Below are positions 28,740 through 33,988 of a stretch of DNA of 33,988 nucleotides, piece after piece. Position numbers and translations under genes: made by a program. Below the pieces are notes generated by a model that was given only the letters and a program-made list of their open reading frames with translations, had not been told where the DNA came from and ran no database searches. Origin of the DNA: Nitrososphaerales archaeon (GTDB lineage Archaea > Thermoproteota > Nitrososphaeria_A > Caldarchaeales > Wolframiiraptoraceae); the NCBI GenBank assembly GCA_023269855.1, contig JAGDWP010000077.1, positions 1 through 33,988 of the forward strand. The letters run 5' to 3'. Position 1 is the first letter of the stretch, and each line of letters opens with the position of its first letter.

Positions 28740-30440
28740 TTGAGGATGGGGAAGATGAATATTAAAGCAGTATCAAAATCTTTAGTAGCCATAGTCGTCA
28801 TAGTAATATTGATTGTTGCAGCTGCTGGATTATACTTTGTTTTAACTCCTACCCCAACAACTGTGACTACGACACCTCCTACAACAGTAGCAACTACACC
28901 TACTACTCCAACCACTATTACACCTACTACGCAAGTCACTAAGAAAGTTGTAGTTTACGCATCATTGTCAGAGATGACGACAGCCGACCCCAGCACTGAG
29001 TTCTCCAATTCTATACTATGGTTATGCCTAGTCTACGAGCCTTTACTGTGGTATAACCCTCTAGAGAATAAGTTTATCCCGGCTCTCGCAGAGAGGTGGG
29101 AGAGCTCTGAAGATGGAGCTGTCTGGACCTTCTATCTTAGGAAGGGAGTAGTATTCCATGATGGAACACCATTTACAGCTGAAGCCGTCAAATCATCATT
29201 AAACAGAACTATAACACTAGGGCAGGGAGCAGCTTTCATATGGGATCCAGTAGACAAGATAGAAGTTGTAGACGACTATACTGTAAGATTTGTATTGAAG
29301 TATCCTGCTCCACTTGATAGTATTGCTGCATCTTCTTATGGTGCATGGATATTCAGCCCGAAGACGCCGAATACTCCTGAATGGTTTAACCAAGGAAACG
29401 ATGCGGGAAGCGGACCATACAAGCTTGTAAAATGGGATCCTGAAAACGAGGTTGTTCTTGAAAAGTTTAATGAATGGTGGGGTTGGAAGCTCCCCTCATA
29501 TGAGATGGCTTCACCGAAGGCTCCAGACGTATTCATCGTAAAGATAGTTAAAGATGCTGTAACTCAGGAGAGGCTAGTTGTTTCAGGAGACATAGATATT
29601 GCAGAGTATGTTCCACTAGAAGATGTTGATAGATTAAAAGCAGACCCCAACCTACATGTAACAATTAAGCCAAGCTTCCAGAACCTACTCCTCTTACTTA
29701 ATACAAAGAAGAGCCCACTGGACAATGTTCTAGTCAGAAGAGCAATCGCACATGCTATCCCATACGAAGACATTGTGAAAGTAGCTAGGTCAGGTCTAGC
29801 CTCAGTAGCCAGCGGCCCCGTCCCAACAGGGATGTTTGGACACTTTGATGGCTTCAAGTATAAATATGATTTAGATGAAGCTAGGAGACTACTCGCTGAA
29901 GCAGGGTATCCAAATGGGATCGATAAAACATTAGTCCTAGTATATACAGCTGGAGACGTATATGAGCAGAGAACATCAGAATTGATAGCTACGAGTTTAG
30001 GCAAGATTGGTATTAAGGTAGATGTTCGACCTATGAGCTGGGAAGAGCAGTGGGCTCTAGCACAGTCGGGATGGGAAGATCCTGAGAAAGCACAAGACCT
30101 CTTCATCTTCTACTGGTGGCCAACATACATAACTCCATTCGACTTCCTTTACAATATGTTCCACAGTGAATCTAAATCATTCAACCTATGCTACTATGAA
30201 AACCCTGAATTTGAGAAATTAATAGAAGAAGCAGTAAGCCTTGAAGGTGTAGATAAAAAGAAAGCATTAGAACTATACTATAATGCTCAGAAGATCCTCT
30301 ACGAAGACGTTCCAGCCATCCCATTATGGGATATGATTGACGTGAGAGTTGGACGAGCACATATAGGAAACCTAGACAATGCAGTTAACCCAGCCTACCC
30401 AACCGTCATTTTTGCACAAGTATTAAGCATTGAGAAGTAG
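28740..30440 (+). CDS. ABC transporter substrate-binding protein, peptide/opine family 5, with N-terminal TM and Thr/Pro-rich linker
   Basis: TPTPTTVTTTPPTTVATTPTTPTT linker; LAERWESSEDGAVWTFYLRKGVVFHDGTPFTAEAVKSSLNRT family-5 SBP signature. Confidence 0.92.
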   Translation: MRMGKMNIKAVSKSLVAIVVIVILIVAAAGLYFVLTPTPTTVTTTPPTTVATTPTTPTTITPTTQVTKKVVVYASLSEMTTADPSTEFSNSILWLCLVYEPLLWYNPLENKFIPALAERWESSEDGAVWTFYLRKGVVFHDGTPFTAEAVKSSLNRTITLGQGAAFIWDPVDKIEVVDDYTVRFVLKYPAPLDSIAASSYGAWIFSPKTPNTPEWFNQGNDAGSGPYKLVKWDPENEVVLEKFNEWWGWKLPSYEMASPKAPDVFIVKIVKDAVTQERLVVSGDIDIAEYVPLEDVDRLKADPNLHVTIKPSFQNLLLLLNTKKSPLDNVLVRRAIAHAIPYEDIVKVARSGLASVASGPVPTGMFGHFDGFKYKYDLDEARRLLAEAGYPNGIDKTLVLVYTAGDVYEQRTSELIATSLGKIGIKVDVRPMSWEEQWALAQSGWEDPEKAQDLFIFYWWPTYITPFDFLYNMFHSESKSFNLCYYENPEFEKLIEEAVSLEGVDKKKALELYYNAQKILYEDVPAIPLWDMIDVRVGRAHIGNLDNAVNPAYPTVIFAQVLSIEK

Positions 30441-30494
30441 AACGTCTGGGAGAGCTAACCAACACTTCCATACTTTTTTTGAAGGAGGAAGTAT

Positions 30495-31517
30495 ATGCCG
30501 ATCAATAGAGAATACCTCGTTAAGAGGCTTCTCCTCCTCATATTCGTAGTCATAGGAGTCTTATTCATGACTTTCATAATTACCAGAGTTATTCCTGCGA
30601 GACCTGAACTGCTCTGGGCTGGCCCTCATGCAACCATCGAGCAGATTAAGAAAGCGAGAGAACAGCTCAACCTAGATAAGCCTCCACACATACAGTTCAT
30701 TCTCTATCTACAAGACTTCTTCCTAGGTAATTGGGGTGTCTCATGGAGGACTAGGTCCCCGATCCTAACAGACGTACTCTCAAGTTTAACAGCTACACTA
30801 GAATTAATAATTGTAGCATTTGCAATCGCTTTTATCTTGGGAGTCCCGTTCGGAGTAGTGGCAGCCGTCAAGAAGTATACTTGGATCGATGATCTAGCTA
30901 GGATCATAACGGTTATAGGCGCCTCGATACCTGTATTCTGGCTTGCGTTAATAGCTCAACTAGTCTTCGGCACTTGGCTAGGGATTCTCCCATCTGCTAA
31001 GAGAGTGGATGAATGGGTTGTGATAGTGACTGGATTTAAACAGATCACTGGGTTCTATCTCATTGATAGCCTGATTCAGGGAAACTTCATGGTTTTCATA
31101 GATTCTCTAAAACACATAATTCTTCCAGCAGTTGTCCTCGCTTCATATCCATTCTGTCTAAGTGCTAGAATGACTAGAGCTGTAATGATGGAGGTTTTAA
31201 CCGAGCCGCATGTTAGAAGCCTAGTTGCTTGGGGTCTGCCGCAGAGAACTATATTCTTCAAATACTCTCTACGGAATACGCTTGCTCCAGTCATCGCATC
31301 CATCGGTTTATCATTCGGATACACAATTGTAGGAGCATTCATGGTTGAACTAGTCTTTGTATGGCCTGGTATAGGCTTCTATGCAGCTATGTCACTGCTT
31401 AGCTTTGATTACCCTGCGGTAATCGGATGTGTAGTAATAGTTGCAATATTCTACTGCATAATAAACACTGTAGTGGATGTGATCCATTCAGTCATAGACC
31501 CGAGGGTGAAACTATGA
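30495..31517 (+). CDS. ABC transporter permease (DppB-like)
   Basis: YLVKRLLLLIFVVIGVLFMTFIITRVIP...; LNLDKPPHIQFILYLQDFFLGNWGVSW. Confidence 0.93.
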   Translation: MPINREYLVKRLLLLIFVVIGVLFMTFIITRVIPARPELLWAGPHATIEQIKKAREQLNLDKPPHIQFILYLQDFFLGNWGVSWRTRSPILTDVLSSLTATLELIIVAFAIAFILGVPFGVVAAVKKYTWIDDLARIITVIGASIPVFWLALIAQLVFGTWLGILPSAKRVDEWVVIVTGFKQITGFYLIDSLIQGNFMVFIDSLKHIILPAVVLASYPFCLSARMTRAVMMEVLTEPHVRSLVAWGLPQRTIFFKYSLRNTLAPVIASIGLSFGYTIVGAFMVELVFVWPGIGFYAAMSLLSFDYPAVIGCVVIVAIFYCIINTVVDVIHSVIDPRVKL

Positions 31518-32401
31518 GAAGATTCAGAGAACAAAGAATAGTGTTAAGCTTAATCGTTAAGAAGCCTCTATCATTCGCTAGCCTGATAATAGTGTTAACT
31601 TTCATTATAATCGGAGTATCGTCGCCATTAATTGTACCTTACCCTGAAGACGCTTGGGGGCTTACATACAATGTTGAGAAAAGATTTCTACCTCCTGACA
31701 TTGAACACCCATTCGGAACAGATGCATTGGGAAGAGACGTCTTTAGTAGAGTCCTACTAGGCTCAAGCTTCTCATTAATCATTGCTATAGGGGTAATTGG
31801 GTTAGCATTAATTATAGGGATACCTGTAGGAGTATTAGCTGGATACTATGGAGGAAGAACTGGTACAGTATTGATGAGGATTACAGATATGTTCCTAGCT
31901 TTTCCACCCCTCCTACTTGCAATAGTTCTCGCTGCAACTCTTGGAAGAGGTCTCTTAAACTTGATCATTGCTCTAGCGATATCTTGGTGGCCATGGTATG
32001 CGAGACTAGTATATGTTCAAACAAATACAGTGAAGAACATGCCATATGTTGATGCTGCAAAGATAGCTGGTCTATCAAACCTAAAAATCGTTAGTAAACA
32101 TATAATCCCAAATGCTTTAACACCTACTTTTGTTCAAGCAGCACTCGATATGGGTTCAGCGATACTTGAAGCAGCTGGACTAAGTTTTATAGGTGTAGGA
32201 GTTAAGCCTCCTACACCTGAGTGGGGTTTACTAGTAAGTGAAGGATGGCAATCAATAAACTATGCATGGTGGATAGCTTTCTTCCCAGGTTTAGCAATAC
32301 TCATAACAGTAGTAGGCTTTAACCTACTTGCAGACGCTATAAGAGAATCAGCAGACCCGAGAATTAGAAGAACTATATTGAGAAAAGTTATAAACTTTTA
32401 G
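31514..32401 (+). CDS. ABC transporter permease (DppC-like)
   Basis: HPFGTDALGRDVFSRVLLGSSFSLIIAIGVIGLALIIGIPVGVLAGYYGG; ATGA overlap with upstream permease (31514-31517). Confidence 0.93.
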   Translation: MRRFREQRIVLSLIVKKPLSFASLIIVLTFIIIGVSSPLIVPYPEDAWGLTYNVEKRFLPPDIEHPFGTDALGRDVFSRVLLGSSFSLIIAIGVIGLALIIGIPVGVLAGYYGGRTGTVLMRITDMFLAFPPLLLAIVLAATLGRGLLNLIIALAISWWPWYARLVYVQTNTVKNMPYVDAAKIAGLSNLKIVSKHIIPNALTPTFVQAALDMGSAILEAAGLSFIGVGVKPPTPEWGLLVSEGWQSINYAWWIAFFPGLAILITVVGFNLLADAIRESADPRIRRTILRKVINF

Positions 32402-32417
32402 AACTTCTACAAGAGTG

Positions 32418-32986
32418 ATGAGTGAAAAACTTTATTGTTACACAGGTAAAGTTCTCAGAGTTAATTTAACAGACAGGGGCTTCAAGATCGAAGAGACTAG
32501 AAGAGACTTTGTTGAGAAATATATTAGTGGCAGAGGTTTAGGGATTAGATACTTGCTTGAAGAAGTACTCCTAGGATTGATCCATTAAGTCCTGAGAATA
32601 AGCTGATTATTTCAACGGGTCCGCTACTGGGACAGTTCTTGAATAGTATTAAATGGTCTCTGATGATATGTGATTTCTGGCTCTCAAGCTATGAAGACAT
32701 GGCAAAACTACTAAAAGATGCGTTAGGGAGAGAATACAAAGTAGAAGAGTTAAGATTAATCGGGGAAGGAATCTGGAATATTTCTAGAATCTTCAATATT
32801 AGAGAAGGCTTCAAGAGAGAAGATGATACTCTTCCTCCAAAGATGTTTTACGAACCTCTAAGAGGCGGAAAGACTGATGGAAAAACAGTCGACCTAAACC
32901 AGTTCAAAGAATCACTTACAGAATACTATAAGCTGAGAGGATGGAATGAAGAAACTGGGAAACCTAAAGAAGAAACATTGATATGA
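32418..32986 (+). pseudogene. Aldehyde:ferredoxin oxidoreductase (AOR) remnant, frameshifted and internally deleted
   Basis: N-terminus MSEKLYCYTGKVLRVNLTDRGFKIEETRRDFVEKYISGRGLGIRYLLEEV; frameshift at about 32575; DPLSPENKLIISTGPLLGQ then jumps to C-terminal FLNSIKWSLMICDFW...GEGIWNISRIFNIREGFKREDDTLPPKMFYEPL...YYKLRGWNEETGKPKEETL. Confidence 0.85.
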
Positions 32987-33032
32987 CCTGCTGACGCAGG
33001 CTTTCGTGAGTTCGAATCCCACTCCTACATCT
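32987..33032 (+). tRNA. Partial tRNA 3'-half (anticodon stem to acceptor 3' strand), probably an att/recombination remnant
   Basis: cctgc-tgac-gcagg + ctttc + gtgag-TTCGAAT-cccac + tcctaca; no 5' half upstream (that DNA is AOR coding sequence); T-stem has one A/C mismatch and the anticodon loop is short. Confidence 0.5.
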
Positions 33033-33893
33033 TTTTATTTATCTTCCATGTGATTTTAATAGAAAAAGAATGGTGGGGGTTGAGGGCTTTCATCAACTTC
33101 TCCATCTTCCTCTTAATAGTGAATCCTATGAGTTCAGCAAACCTCCGCCTAGAACTTGCTCGAATATAAAGATAGTAAACATCTTTCCTTGTATAATACG
33201 TTTTTCCTATCTTTTTATCATAGAACGGTGTCCCCCTCTTTATTAATAGATGTGGTCCTGTCGCTTCTATATTCAACTTCAGTAATAGTTGTTTAACGTA
33301 GTTGAGAATTACTAGGTCTGTATTATAAACAAGTATATTTCCGTTCTTATCTACAGTCCCTTCACTATCAAAGAATGCTCTAAGAAATGATGTCATCGTC
33401 TCTACACTGTATTCAATATAGTATCTCAGTCTATCAATATCCAATGGTTTCCTCAACAATTCATATAATGTTTTTGAATATCCTTCAACAATGTAGAGTC
33501 CATTTTGTCGATCTTTTCCAATATATGGTTTTGATTGTGTAATGACTTCAAGACATTTGGCAAACTCCATGGCATGTTCAACGTCCTTACATTTTAAACC
33601 AATTATATAGTAATATCTCTTCTTTTTCTTATTTTTATATATCCGTCTCCAGCCATGTCGCCGATGATGAATGCTAACTCCTCCAATGGTTTAATATCAT
33701 CAAACATTATCGATTCTCTTCCACAGGGATTATAGATATCTCTTAACCAGTAACTTATATGTGATTTCGATAACTTCTCATTATACTTCTCTTGAATCAC
33801 CTTTATTATTTGACTATATGATAGTCCAAGCCTCCTAAGACTATGCACTTCATCGTATAATTTCACTCTTAGCTCTAGCGGTCTAAGCTTCAT
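33025..33893 (-). pseudogene. HTH + LAGLIDADG homing endonuclease, split by a frameshift
   Basis: 33603..33893 carries the N-terminal HTH-like region and motif LAFIIGDMAGDGYI; 33025..33570 carries TSFLRAFFDSEGTVDKNGNILVYNTDLVILNYVKQLLLKL. The frames join as DGYIKNKKKRYYYIIGLKCKDVEHA with a 1-nt shift in the A-rich run. Confidence 0.8.
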
Positions 33894-33897
33894 ACCT

Positions 33898-33988
33898 TCA
33901 CACTCCTAGAAGCATCAATAGTATCGGTATAAGTAGTAGCATTGTTATTAATCCTATTAGTGGTCCAAGCGGGTCTGTTACTGGTGGT
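33898..33988 (-). CDS. C-terminal hydrophobic tail of a protein extending beyond the window
   Basis: Minus-strand reading PPVTDPLGPLIGLITMLLLIPILLMLLGV*; 5' end outside window. Confidence 0.4.
   Translation of the reverse strand, partial: PPVTDPLGPLIGLITMLLLIPILLMLLGV

Noticed and set aside
28424-28939. Minus ORF 28424..28939
   Set aside because: Antisense to the racemase C-terminus and the Thr/Pro linker of the SBP.
32987-33090. Permuted or split tRNA interpretation of the tRNA 3'-half
   Set aside because: No recognisable 5' half in the following bases, and the T-stem mismatch and shortened anticodon loop argue for a remnant.

Overview
The window is AT-rich archaeal DNA, most likely Thermoproteota-type. 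The support is the gene families, TTG/GTG starts, SD motifs and a tRNA intron with a BHB-like splice structure. From left to right it contains: a long-armed hairpin and a frameshifted SHOCT-like small membrane protein; a ferredoxin and a saccharopine-dehydrogenase-like protein; a large surface protein; an acylphosphatase fused to an aromatic heptad coiled coil; three tandem HEPN-MNT toxin-antitoxin pairs, one HEPN frameshifted; a GT2 glycosyltransferase with an in-frame stop and a PMT/ArnT-like membrane glycosyltransferase. The most interesting part is about 11.1-24.5 kb. There a type IV pilus-like/Tad-like machine (secretion ATPase, TadC/FlaJ-like platform, four pilin-like or N-terminally anchored proteins, two extremely Thr-rich stalks) is interleaved with a COG2229/MglA-like small GTPase and four roadblock/LC7 proteins. 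I interpret this as a candidate GTPase-regulated archaeal pilus or secretion system. It is followed by tRNA-Ser(GGA) with a 12-nt intron, a catabolic/transport locus (M29-like aminopeptidase, two Asp/Glu-hydantoin racemases, DUF917, peptide-type ABC substrate-binding protein and two permeases), an internally deleted aldehyde:ferredoxin oxidoreductase pseudogene, an orphan tRNA 3'-half, and a frameshifted LAGLIDADG homing endonuclease. All product calls come from reading motifs by eye; no database search was run.
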